5,309 bases of DNA from a bacterium (GTDB lineage: Bacteria > UBP14 > UBA6098 > B30-G16): the NCBI GenBank assembly GCA_027064665.1, contig JAMOPH010000411.1, positions 1-5,309 of the forward strand, given 5' to 3'. Below, one piece after another: positions 1 to 5,309 of the stretch (within the stretch, counting starts at the first letter, position 1; the number at the start of each line of letters is the position of its first letter). Made by a program: the position numbers and the translations under genes. The notes under the pieces are model-generated. The model was given only the letters and a program-made list of their open reading frames with translations. It did no database searches and was not told the origin of the DNA.

Positions 1-510
1 AAGGAAAAGGTCGTTGCGGTAATCGGCGGCGGCGATGCCGCTGTGGAGGAGGCAATTTTTTTGACCAAATTCGCCCGGAAAGTCTATATTGTCCACCGGC
101 GGGACCAACTCCGCGCCGCAAAAATCATTCAGGAGCGCGCTTTCGCCAACGACAAAATTGAGTTCGTCTGGTCGCACATCCCGGTTGAGGTTGTCGGCGA
201 CGACATCGTCAGGGGGCTCAAAATCCAGTCCCGCAAGGACGGCTCGGAGAAAATCCTTGAGGTGGACGGCATCTTCATCTACATCGGGCTCAAGCCCAAC
301 ACCGGCTTCATCAAAATCCCCGACCTTGAGGTGGACGACCGCGGATTTGTGATAACCGACACCGAGATGAGGACAAATATACCCGGGCTTTTTGCGGCGG
401 GTGATGTGCGCTCAAAACTTCTGCGGCAGGTGTCAACTGCCGTTGGTGAGGGTGCAACCGCAGAGTTCGCCGCCGAAAAATACCTTGAGCAAACCGCCCC
501 CGCCGGCTAA
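1..510 (+). CDS. trxB: Thioredoxin reductase, C-terminal part (5' end outside window)
   Basis: Thioredoxin reductase is a cytoplasmic FAD flavoenzyme that uses NADPH to reduce thioredoxin. The reading frame is open from base 1, so the gene begins upstream; the GTG at 43 lies inside the nucleotide-binding motif and is not the start. The visible 169 residues begin in the NADPH domain with GGGDAAVEEA (fragment residues 9-18), followed by HRRDQLRA (32-39), whose arginines bind the NADPH 2'-phosphate in this family. GLKPNT (96-101) and FAAGDVR (131-137), the second FAD-contact motif, follow, then RQVSTAVGEGATAE near the C-terminus. Roughly the first 140-150 residues, including the FAD dinucleotide fold and the redox CxxC, are missing, so the active-site cysteines cannot be checked. 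It ends in TAA at 508-510 with lolD directly behind. A related ferredoxin/flavodoxin-type reductase is less likely because HRRxxxRA is present. Confidence 0.93.
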   Translation, partial: KEKVVAVIGGGDAAVEEAIFLTKFARKVYIVHRRDQLRAAKIIQERAFANDKIEFVWSHIPVEVVGDDIVRGLKIQSRKDGSEKILEVDGIFIYIGLKPNTGFIKIPDLEVDDRGFVITDTEMRTNIPGLFAAGDVRSKLLRQVSTAVGEGATAEFAAEKYLEQTAPAG

Positions 511-519
511 TTTGATTTG

Positions 520-1197
520 GTGAACCTGATTGAGGGGAAAAATCTGTGGAAGTGGTATCTGTCGCCGGAGGGACGCCTTGATGTGCTCCGCGGTGTGGAT
601 ATCGTCGTCGGCGAGAACGATTTTATCGCCATCGTTGGCGCATCGGGGGTGGGCAAAAGCACCCTGCTCCACATCCTGGGATTTTTGGACCCGCCCTCCG
701 ACGGCGAACTTTTCTTCGCCGGCAAGCCCGCAAAGGACCTTTCCCCCGATGCCCTCGCGGAAATCCGGGCGAAAAATATAGGGTTTGTGTTTCAGTTCCA
801 TCACCTTCTGCCGGAGTTCACCGCGTTGGAGAATCTTCTGATTCCGCAGATGATTGTCGGGCGAAACGGCGCCGAGGCGAAGAAAAAAGCCCGGCAACTT
901 CTTGATTCGCTCGGGATTGGCGAGCGCGCGGATCATCTTCCCGCCCAACTTTCCGGTGGGGAACAGCAAAGAGTCGCCCTCGCCCGGGCGCTAATCAACG
1001 ACCCGGCGGTGCTTATTGCCGACGAGCCCACCGGCAACCTTGACGACGACAACTCCCACAAGTTTATGCAGATTCTTGCGGAAATCCGCGCCCGGCGCAA
1101 CTTTGCGGTGGTTCTGGCGACACACAATATGGAAATCGCCGACTACGCCGAAAAAATCTTCCGCCTGCGCGGCGGGAAACTGCACCCGATAAAATGA
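520..1197 (+). CDS. lolD: LolD-type ABC transporter ATP-binding protein (lipoprotein release)
   Basis: This is the ATPase subunit of a LolCDE-type complex, which acts on the cytoplasmic face of the inner membrane and powers release of lipoproteins bound for the outer membrane. Counting from the GTG at 520 (225 residues, normal for LolD), the motifs are: Walker A GASGVGKST (40-48); Q-loop inside FQFHHLLPEFTALEN, a near-signature of LolD (Q92); ABC signature LSGGEQ (144-149); Walker B VLIADE with catalytic Glu169; D-loop NLDD; switch His202. All catalytic residues are intact. The start is uncertain: the in-frame trxB stop at 508-510 limits it to TTG 517 or GTG 520 (CTG 526 is possible), and no Shine-Dalgarno is visible, which suggests coupling to trxB termination. 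GTG is preferred as the commoner start. No LolC/LolE permease is in the window. A MacB- or FtsE-like ATPase is the alternative, but the FHHLLP sequence argues for LolD. Confidence 0.9.
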   Translation: MNLIEGKNLWKWYLSPEGRLDVLRGVDIVVGENDFIAIVGASGVGKSTLLHILGFLDPPSDGELFFAGKPAKDLSPDALAEIRAKNIGFVFQFHHLLPEFTALENLLIPQMIVGRNGAEAKKKARQLLDSLGIGERADHLPAQLSGGEQQRVALARALINDPAVLIADEPTGNLDDDNSHKFMQILAEIRARRNFAVVLATHNMEIADYAEKIFRLRGGKLHPIK

Positions 1198-1213
1198 AAA
1201 ACATCCGGCGCCC

Positions 1214-1223
1214 TGTCCGGACA
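1214..1223. promoter_or_regulatory. Perfect 10-base palindrome, possible operator
   Basis: TGTCCGGACA equals its own reverse complement. It lies just upstream of the promoter-like TTGCCC at 1231, a usual place for a regulator site. A second, overlapping structure is possible, since GGAC (1219-1222) can pair with GTCC (1227-1230) across AAAA. No regulator is known from this window, and a 10-base palindrome can arise by chance in GC-rich DNA. Confidence 0.25.
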
Positions 1224-1230
1224 AAAGTCC

Positions 1231-1259
1231 TTGCCCAAATTCAGCAAAAAGTGTTTATT
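1231..1259 (+). promoter_or_regulatory. Weak promoter-like pair in AT-rich stretch
   Basis: TTGCCC (1231-1236) and TTTATT (1254-1259) are separated by 17 bases. Each matches the sigma-70 consensus hexamer at 4 of 6 positions. The following bases (TTGATAAAAATTT) are AT-rich, unlike the flanking genes. Placement about 25 bases before the start codon is reasonable for a promoter, but the match is weak and promoter consensus in this lineage is unknown. Confidence 0.2.
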
Positions 1260-1274
1260 GATAAAAATTTCTCT

Positions 1275-1281
1275 GGAGGGG
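1275..1281 (+). promoter_or_regulatory. Ribosome binding site fixing the start at ATG 1285
   Basis: GGAGGGG lies a few bases before ATG 1285 (five bases after GGAGG) and is the strongest Shine-Dalgarno in the window. It decides the start of the lamin-tail gene: the in-frame TTG at 1231 has no comparable site and would place 18 extra residues in front of an otherwise well-formed signal peptide. Confidence 0.8.
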
Positions 1282-1284
1282 ATA

Positions 1285-3651
1285 ATGCGCGGATTACTGG
1301 CGATTTTCGCCCTGTCGGGGGTCCTTTTCGGACAGGTGGTTATCAACGAAATTATGTTCAAACCCGACCCGTCGAACCACGAATGGATTGAAATCTACAA
1401 CGCCGGCACCGACCCGGTGGACATAAACGGATGGTACATCACCGACCCCGGATATTCCGGCAGAATCGTGGACTCATCCTTTGTGATTGAACCCGGCGAA
1501 TTTGTGATTCTGACCGAATACGACACCACTTTTTCCTGCCGAACCATCTATGTTGACCACTGGCCCTACCTCAACAACGACGGCGACACAATTTTCCTCC
1601 GTGATGCCGACAGTTCCATCGTGGATGCGGCGGTGTATTCTGTATCGGGTTCGTGGGAACACAATATCTCAATTGAACTGATAGACTATTCTGCGGACAA
1701 CTCCGACCCGGCAAACTGGCAGGTCTGCACCGACCCGGCTGGAGCGACCCCGTGCGAGGAAAATTCCGCCTCTGCGCCGCCGACCTCTGCACCGGACCTG
1801 TCCGTGAGTTGGATTGACATCTACCCCGAAAATCCTCGCCCCGATGAACCCTGCACCATAAGCGTGAAAATCCGCAATATCGGGGACGAAACCGCCGCAG
1901 GATTTAACTTCTTCGGCGGATACATTCAGGGGAGCGAGACCACCATCGTTGCAACAGAACCCCTGCCGGAAATCGCCGCCGGCGATTCGGTGTGGGTGGA
2001 ATTTGAACTCACGCTTCCCGCCGGGACATACACGATTTATGCCGCCGTGGACGACACCGTGGGCACCAACAACCACCGCACCTACGAAATCACCATCACA
2101 GAGCCCGGCGAGGCGCCGAGGATAATCATCACCGAAATTATGTTCAAGCCCACTGTCGTCAGCGAAGAGTGGATTGAGATATACAACGACGACGATTCGC
2201 CCGTGGATCTTGCGAACTGGACAATCGCCGATGCCACCGGAAGCGCAACTCTGACTACCGAGTCCTTTGTGGTCAATCCGGGAGAGTATGCGATCTTGAG
2301 CCAGAGCGACATCGCCGACAGGTTCTCCTGCGCCGTGCTTGTCGCCGAGGGATGGCGCTACCTCAACAACGACGGCGATTCCATCCGCCTGTATGATTCC
2401 TTCGGAAATCTGGTGGACAGTGCGTTCTACTCCGCGTCGGATTCGTGGGAAAACGATGTCTCCGCCGAGCGGGACTCGCTTTATGCCGACGGCGGGAACC
2501 CGGACAACTGGTCCGCCTGCACCGACCCGGCGGGCTCAACCCCCTGCGCCGATAACTCCGTCTGGCCCACCGACTACGACCTCGCCATAGTGGGGATGTC
2601 CGTCTCGCCCTTCAGACCCGAACCCGACCAGCCCTGCACCGTCGCAGTGGAAATCCAGAACGAGGGCACAAACACCGCCTCCGGATACACCGTCTCCCTC
2701 TATTACGACTCCGACCGCAGCCACACCTACACCGAGGGCGACTCGCTTTTGGGCACGCAGAACATCCCCACGCTTGAGCCCGGCGGCGTTACAGCGGTGA
2801 ATTTTGTGATTTCGCTCCCGCAGGGGATGCATTCCCTCGTCGCGCTCCTTTCCGACACCGTTCGGGCGAACAACGAGTTCAATCTGACCGTCCAGGTGGG
2901 GGCGAGCATCGTGATAACCGAGATTATGTTCAAGCCCACCGCCGACGACCACGAGTGGATTGAGATTTACAACGCCGGCACCGAGCCGGTGGACCTTGCC
3001 AACTGGCAACTTGCCGATCCCAACTACACCGGCACGATAACCGAGGAGAGTTTTGTGGTTGAGCCGGGCAGTTATGCGATAATCTCGCAGGTGCCGATAG
3101 GCGGATTTGAATGTCCGGCGATAGTGGCGGAAGGTTGGCCCTACCTCAACAACGACGGCGACGAACTTTCAATCCTCAACGCCGACGGCGAGGTGGTTGA
3201 CCGCGCGGTGTATGATGTTGAGGGCGAGTGGGCGGACGATGTCTCCGCCGAAAGGCTGAGCATCAACGCTGACGGCGCCGACCCGAACAACTGGAAACCC
3301 TCACGGGCGGTCGCCGGTTCAACGCCGTGCGAGGACAATTCCATCTGGTCGGCGGGGGAAGAGGTGACCTGCACAATCACGCCAAATCCCTTTGACCCCA
3401 CGATGGGCGAGGAAGCGGCGATTTCGGTCAACGCACCGGTAGATGCCACAATTGAGATAAGAATCTACGACCTTCGCGGAAGGTTGATACAGGATTTCGG
3501 CAACCGCGCCGCAGTAATCTGGGACGGCAAAGATTCCGACGGCGATTTCGCCCCCGCAGGTCCTTATGTCGTCGTCGCACAGGTGGAGCAGAACGGCAAG
3601 GTGTCGCACCACCGGTTCGCCATCGCCGTCGCTTACGGGATGAAAAAATAG
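1285..3651 (+). CDS. Secreted protein with three lamin-tail domains, two CARDB-like domains and a FlgD-like Ig C-terminus
   Basis: This is an exported protein of 788 residues; its function is not known. The N-terminus MRGLLAIFALSGVLFGQ is a short Sec-type signal peptide, probably cut after Gly16, with no lipobox Cys. Domains in order: lamin-tail 1 (about 18-161), CARDB-like Ig domain (170-272), lamin-tail 2 (279-427), CARDB-like (431-538), lamin-tail 3 (541-688) and FlgD-like Ig fold (694-781, with TPNPFDP, IYDLRGRLI and VIWDGKDSDGD). Each lamin-tail has the family marks: I(N/T)EIMFKP, EWIEIYN, a GW/NW turn, a PGEY-like strand and YLNNDGD. No enzyme domain or membrane anchor is visible. Lamin-tail domains in bacteria occur on surface and secreted proteins, and a FlgD-like C-terminus is common in FCB-type secreted proteins, where it can serve as an attachment or sorting module. 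An extracellular adhesion or structural role is inference. The oxidoreductase gene follows after nine bases. Confidence 0.88.
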   Translation: MRGLLAIFALSGVLFGQVVINEIMFKPDPSNHEWIEIYNAGTDPVDINGWYITDPGYSGRIVDSSFVIEPGEFVILTEYDTTFSCRTIYVDHWPYLNNDGDTIFLRDADSSIVDAAVYSVSGSWEHNISIELIDYSADNSDPANWQVCTDPAGATPCEENSASAPPTSAPDLSVSWIDIYPENPRPDEPCTISVKIRNIGDETAAGFNFFGGYIQGSETTIVATEPLPEIAAGDSVWVEFELTLPAGTYTIYAAVDDTVGTNNHRTYEITITEPGEAPRIIITEIMFKPTVVSEEWIEIYNDDDSPVDLANWTIADATGSATLTTESFVVNPGEYAILSQSDIADRFSCAVLVAEGWRYLNNDGDSIRLYDSFGNLVDSAFYSASDSWENDVSAERDSLYADGGNPDNWSACTDPAGSTPCADNSVWPTDYDLAIVGMSVSPFRPEPDQPCTVAVEIQNEGTNTASGYTVSLYYDSDRSHTYTEGDSLLGTQNIPTLEPGGVTAVNFVISLPQGMHSLVALLSDTVRANNEFNLTVQVGASIVITEIMFKPTADDHEWIEIYNAGTEPVDLANWQLADPNYTGTITEESFVVEPGSYAIISQVPIGGFECPAIVAEGWPYLNNDGDELSILNADGEVVDRAVYDVEGEWADDVSAERLSINADGADPNNWKPSRAVAGSTPCEDNSIWSAGEEVTCTITPNPFDPTMGEEAAISVNAPVDATIEIRIYDLRGRLIQDFGNRAAVIWDGKDSDGDFAPAGPYVVVAQVEQNGKVSHHRFAIAVAYGMKK
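1336..1767 (+). repeat. Lamin-tail domain copy 1
   Basis: Encodes residues 18-161 of the 788-residue protein. Cysteines are at 85, 148 and 157; the closing segment reads CTDPAGATPCEENS. The 27 bases at 1561-1587 (coding WPYLNNDGD) are identical to copy 3. Confidence 0.85.
2119..2565 (+). repeat. Lamin-tail domain copy 2
   Basis: Encodes residues 279-427. Cysteines at 349, 412 and 421 sit exactly 264 residues after those of copy 1. The closing segment reads CTDPAGSTPCADNS. Bases 2353-2379 match the shared 27-base block at 25 positions. EWIEIYN is followed by DDDSPVD instead of the AGT(D/E)PVD of copies 1 and 3. Confidence 0.85.
2905..3348 (+). repeat. Lamin-tail domain copy 3
   Basis: Encodes residues 541-688. 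Cysteines at 610 and 682 lie 261 residues after their counterparts in copy 2. The cysteine matching C148/C412 is absent: the segment reads KPSRAVAGSTPCEDNS instead of ending with CTDPAG. The 27 bases at 3136-3162 are identical to 1561-1587. A FlgD-like domain follows it in place of a CARDB-like domain. Confidence 0.85.
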
Positions 3652-3657
3652 GGGGAG
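3650..3657 (+). promoter_or_regulatory. Ribosome binding site overlapping the preceding stop
   Basis: AGGGGGAG begins inside the TAG stop (3649-3651) of the lamin-tail gene and sits just before ATG 3661. The overlap suggests that the oxidoreductase is translated from the same transcript as the lamin-tail gene, with likely coupling. Confidence 0.7.
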
Positions 3658-3660
3658 CGT

Positions 3661-4611
3661 ATGAGATACTTTCCGCCGGTCAGAGTCTCCGTTGTGGGCG
3701 TGGGATATATGGGAACCCTGCACGCCCGCAAACTCAAATCCATTGACTCTGCCGAACTTGTCGGCGTGTGGGATATAGACAAAAGTCGCCGGGAACAGGT
3801 CGCCGCGGAACTGGGGACAAAGGCGTTTAACTCGCTTGAGGAGGCAATCGGATACGCACAGGCGGTGGTTCTTGCAACCCCCTCCGACACCCACGGAAAA
3901 TTGGGAATGCACATAATTCAATTAGGAAGGCACATTCTGATTGAAAAGCCCATCGCAATCAACGAGGAAGAGGCAAGTATCCTGCTTGAACTTGCCGATG
4001 AATATGATGTCGTCCTTATGACCGGGCACATTGAGAACTTCAACCCGGCGTTTATCACCGGCAAAAAATTTGTTCAGAAACCGATTTTTGTTGAGGCGCA
4101 CAGACTTACAGCGTTCAGGGACAGGGGAGTTGAGGTCTCGGTAATTGAGGATTTGATGATTCACGATTTGGAACTTGTGGCGCAGTTGTGCGGCACCGAT
4201 GTTGACTCGGTGGATGTGGTCTCGGCGCCGGTGATAACCGACAAACCCGATATCGCACAGGTTCGCCTGAAATACTCCGACGGATGTGTGGTCAATCTGA
4301 CCGCAAGCCGGCTGTCGCTTTCGCCCAAGCGCAAAATGAGAATTTTCCAGAAGAACTCCTATGTCGGGATGGATTTCGGCGAGAGGGAGGTTGAGGTTGC
4401 CCGGATTGCGGAAAACCCCGCCGAGGGCGAGGTCATCAACTGGGGCGGAAAGAAAATTGAACTTTTGCGCCCGCAGGTGCCAGACTCCGACCCCCTTGAA
4501 ACCGAACTCCGCCACTTTATTGATTGCATAAACCACAACCGCCGCCCGGACAACTCATCCGCTATCTGGGCTGTCAAGATGTGCGAATACATCATAAGGC
4601 ACTCACGATGA
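3661..4611 (+). CDS. Gfo/Idh/MocA-family oxidoreductase, GnnA-like candidate
   Basis: This is a cytoplasmic NAD(P)-dependent dehydrogenase of 316 residues, a full family length. The N-terminal Rossmann fold has GVGYMG (13-18) after the first strand. An acidic Asp38 after the second strand favours NAD over NADP. The family EKP motif is at 95-97 (Lys96 catalytic), followed by GHIENFNPA (122-130). Asp164 and His168 form the usual DxxxH of the active site (EDLMIHDLEL), and the C-terminal half is the substrate-binding sheet. Family members oxidise or reduce sugar hydroxyls, often on nucleotide sugars. The GHIE-FNPA and IEDLMIHDL segments resemble the group found in lipid A clusters that includes GnnA, the UDP-N-acetylglucosamine 3-dehydrogenase of Acidithiobacillus and Leptospira. 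This substrate call is inference, because no GnnB aminotransferase or lpx gene is in view. The ATG at 3661 is supported by its ribosome binding site, and the stop overlaps the next start. Confidence 0.88.
   Translation: MRYFPPVRVSVVGVGYMGTLHARKLKSIDSAELVGVWDIDKSRREQVAAELGTKAFNSLEEAIGYAQAVVLATPSDTHGKLGMHIIQLGRHILIEKPIAINEEEASILLELADEYDVVLMTGHIENFNPAFITGKKFVQKPIFVEAHRLTAFRDRGVEVSVIEDLMIHDLELVAQLCGTDVDSVDVVSAPVITDKPDIAQVRLKYSDGCVVNLTASRLSLSPKRKMRIFQKNSYVGMDFGEREVEVARIAENPAEGEVINWGGKKIELLRPQVPDSDPLETELRHFIDCINHNRRPDNSSAIWAVKMCEYIIRHSR
4608..4611 (+). other. ATGA stop/start overlap between oxidoreductase and TPR-like gene
   Basis: The TGA stop of the oxidoreductase (4609-4611) shares bases with the ATG (4608-4610) of the next gene. 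Such overlaps typically mean co-transcription and translational coupling, so the two proteins are expected to be made together. Confidence 0.85.
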
Positions 4612-5309
4612 GAAATTTTTCCCTTCCCACAGTTGCGGTTTTGGGCATCTGGCTTGCTGGTGCCAGTGTGCTTTGGGGCGAGGATATCCCGCCGTATTTT
4701 GATGCCCTCGCCCGGGGAATGTATATGGTGTTTGAGGACGATTTTGCCGGCGCCCAAGCGCTGTTTGATTCCCTCGGGCGGGAATATCCCGGCGACCCGA
4801 CACCTCTGGTGTTCCGCATAATCGCCGAAAGTTCGGAACTTCAGGACAGGGGCGCTGTCCGCTTTGACGGTTCCATTCGCGAGGAACTCGCCCGTGCGGA
4901 GAGTCTGTGCATCGCGCGGTGGGGTAAAAATCCTGCCCCGGCGTGGGCGAATTTTGTGATGGGAAATCTCTACGGTCAGTGGGCAATGATTGAGATAATG
5001 GGCGAAAGGGATTTTCTTGCGGCGTTCGGGAAAATCCGGGCGGCGGAAAACCACTGGGAGCGGGCAATTGACGACCCCATAATCGGGGCGGAGTGCGCCG
5101 GCGGGCTGGGAAATCTCTACTACTGGCAGTCCGCGCAGGCTGGGATTCTACGCAGTTTCGGGGTTATCCGCGACAGGCGCGCAGAGGGAATAAATCTTCT
5201 GCGCAGGGCGGCGGAAAAGTCAAAAATTGCAAAGGATTCTGCTCTGCACTCGCTGTTTTTCGCCCTATTAGACTTCGGCGACACTGCCGCCGCAGAAAGC
5301 GCACTTGCC
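4608..5309 (+). CDS. Exported TPR-like helical-repeat protein, N-terminal part (3' end outside window)
   Basis: Translation from ATG 4608 gives 234 residues with no stop before the window ends. The start overlaps the oxidoreductase stop (ATGA, 4608-4611), and AAGG at 4596-4599 gives an eight-base spacer. A hydrophobic signal peptide (residues 1-24, probably cut after VLWG) predicts export to the periplasm or outer membrane; there is no lipobox. The remainder looks all-helical with TPR-like pieces: FAGAQALFDSLGREYPGDP (47-64), WERAIDDP (150-157) and a region with GGLGNLYYWQSAQ (165-177) followed by DRRAEGINLLRRAAEKS (189-205). This layout, with a Y-W-S segment before a D-R-x-x-GI helix, resembles uncharacterised TPR-like proteins of FCB and candidate-phylum bacteria. 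That resemblance is from memory, not a search. No catalytic motif is seen and the function is unknown; TPR folds usually mediate protein contacts. Confidence 0.82.
   Translation, partial: MRNFSLPTVAVLGIWLAGASVLWGEDIPPYFDALARGMYMVFEDDFAGAQALFDSLGREYPGDPTPLVFRIIAESSELQDRGAVRFDGSIREELARAESLCIARWGKNPAPAWANFVMGNLYGQWAMIEIMGERDFLAAFGKIRAAENHWERAIDDPIIGAECAGGLGNLYYWQSAQAGILRSFGVIRDRRAEGINLLRRAAEKSKIAKDSALHSLFFALLDFGDTAAAESALA

Larger units (their letters stand above)
1198..1284 (+). other. Intergenic leader upstream of the lamin-tail gene
   Basis: This 87-base gap is the only substantial spacer in the window. It starts GC-rich, carrying a perfect palindrome at 1214-1223 and a short inverted repeat TCCGG/CCGGA (1204-1208 and 1217-1221). 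It becomes clearly AT-rich from about 1237 to 1274 and ends in a strong ribosome binding site. The hairpins are short and have no T-tract behind them, so I do not call a terminator for lolD. The composition change suggests that the lamin-tail gene has its own promoter or regulated leader, although read-through from lolD also remains possible. Confidence 0.5.

Noticed and set aside
433..969. Minus-strand open frame of 178 codons opposite lolD
   Set aside because: It lies antisense to a clearly conserved ABC ATPase, its translation shows no recognisable domain, and it is explained by the GC-rich codon pattern of the plus strand.
1204..1230. Rho-independent terminator after lolD
   Set aside because: The possible stems are only four or five base pairs and no T-tract follows.
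1231..1284. Longer N-terminus of the lamin-tail protein from TTG 1231
   Set aside because: The ATG at 1285 has a strong ribosome binding site and begins directly with a signal peptide; the extra 18 residues would bury that peptide inside.
1194..1391. Plus-strand open frame of 65 codons starting at an ATGA overlap with the lolD stop
   Set aside because: The overlap looks inviting, but the frame runs out of phase into the signal peptide and first lamin-tail domain, and its peptide is Arg/Pro-rich and featureless.
1669..2076. Minus-strand open frame of 135 codons, and a similar one at 2536-3009
   Set aside because: Both are antisense to the repeated domains and give Gly/Val/His-rich low-information peptides, the usual shadow of such coding DNA.
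3364..3627. Type IX secretion sorting domain at the C-terminus of the lamin-tail protein
   Set aside because: The segment fits a FlgD-like Ig fold (TPNPFDP, IYDLRGRLI, WDGKDSDGD). Whether it works as a type IX sorting signal cannot be told from sequence alone, so it is not called.
3319..3921. Minus-strand open frame of 200 codons across the lamin-tail/oxidoreductase junction
   Set aside because: It covers two supported plus-strand genes and their ribosome binding site, and the translation has no familiar motif.
3922..4536. Minus-strand open frame of 204 codons opposite the oxidoreductase
   Set aside because: It is antisense to conserved catalytic motifs of the dehydrogenase and shows no domain of its own.
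4359..5067. Long minus-strand open frames (231 and 154 codons) at the right end
   Set aside because: The plus-strand frame from 4608 is open to the window edge, with a start overlap, ribosome binding site, signal peptide and helical repeats; the antisense peptides are Arg/Pro/Ser-rich without motifs.

Overview
This window is a single run of five genes, all on the plus strand and tightly packed, from a moderately GC-rich diderm (outer-membrane-bearing) bacterium. The order is: 3' part of thioredoxin reductase (trxB), a LolD-type lipoprotein-release ATPase, a large secreted protein with three lamin-tail domains, a Gfo/Idh/MocA-family sugar dehydrogenase, and the 5' part of an exported helical-repeat (TPR-like) protein. 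The diderm call rests on the LolD-specific FQFHHLLP motif and on two Sec-type signal peptides. The multi-domain surface protein (lamin tail, CARDB-like, C-terminal FlgD-like Ig fold) is a style common in the FCB group and related uncultivated phyla. No gene here fixes the phylum, so that placement is inference.

Layout. 1-510: trxB, cut off by the left edge. 520-1197: lolD, starting within 10 bases of the trxB stop and in the same reading frame. 1198-1284: the only real intergenic gap (87 bases), locally AT-rich, with a 10-base perfect palindrome, a weak promoter-like pair and a strong ribosome binding site. 1285-3651: lamin-tail protein of 788 residues. 3661-4611: oxidoreductase of 316 residues, with its ribosome binding site overlapping the preceding stop codon. 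4608-5309: TPR-like exported protein, joined by an ATGA stop/start overlap and running off the right edge. There are no RNA genes, mobile elements or CRISPR arrays, and I see no convincing terminator.

How the genes may fit together. LolD powers lipoprotein transfer from the inner membrane to the outer membrane. The oxidoreductase resembles the UDP-N-acetylglucosamine 3-dehydrogenase (GnnA-like) branch found in lipid A gene clusters. The lamin-tail protein and the TPR-like protein are both exported. The cluster is therefore plausibly an envelope-biogenesis neighbourhood with trxB at its upstream side. The most distinctive item is the lamin-tail protein: its three units of about 262 residues carry a repeated cysteine pattern, and the DNA similarity between units is mosaic.
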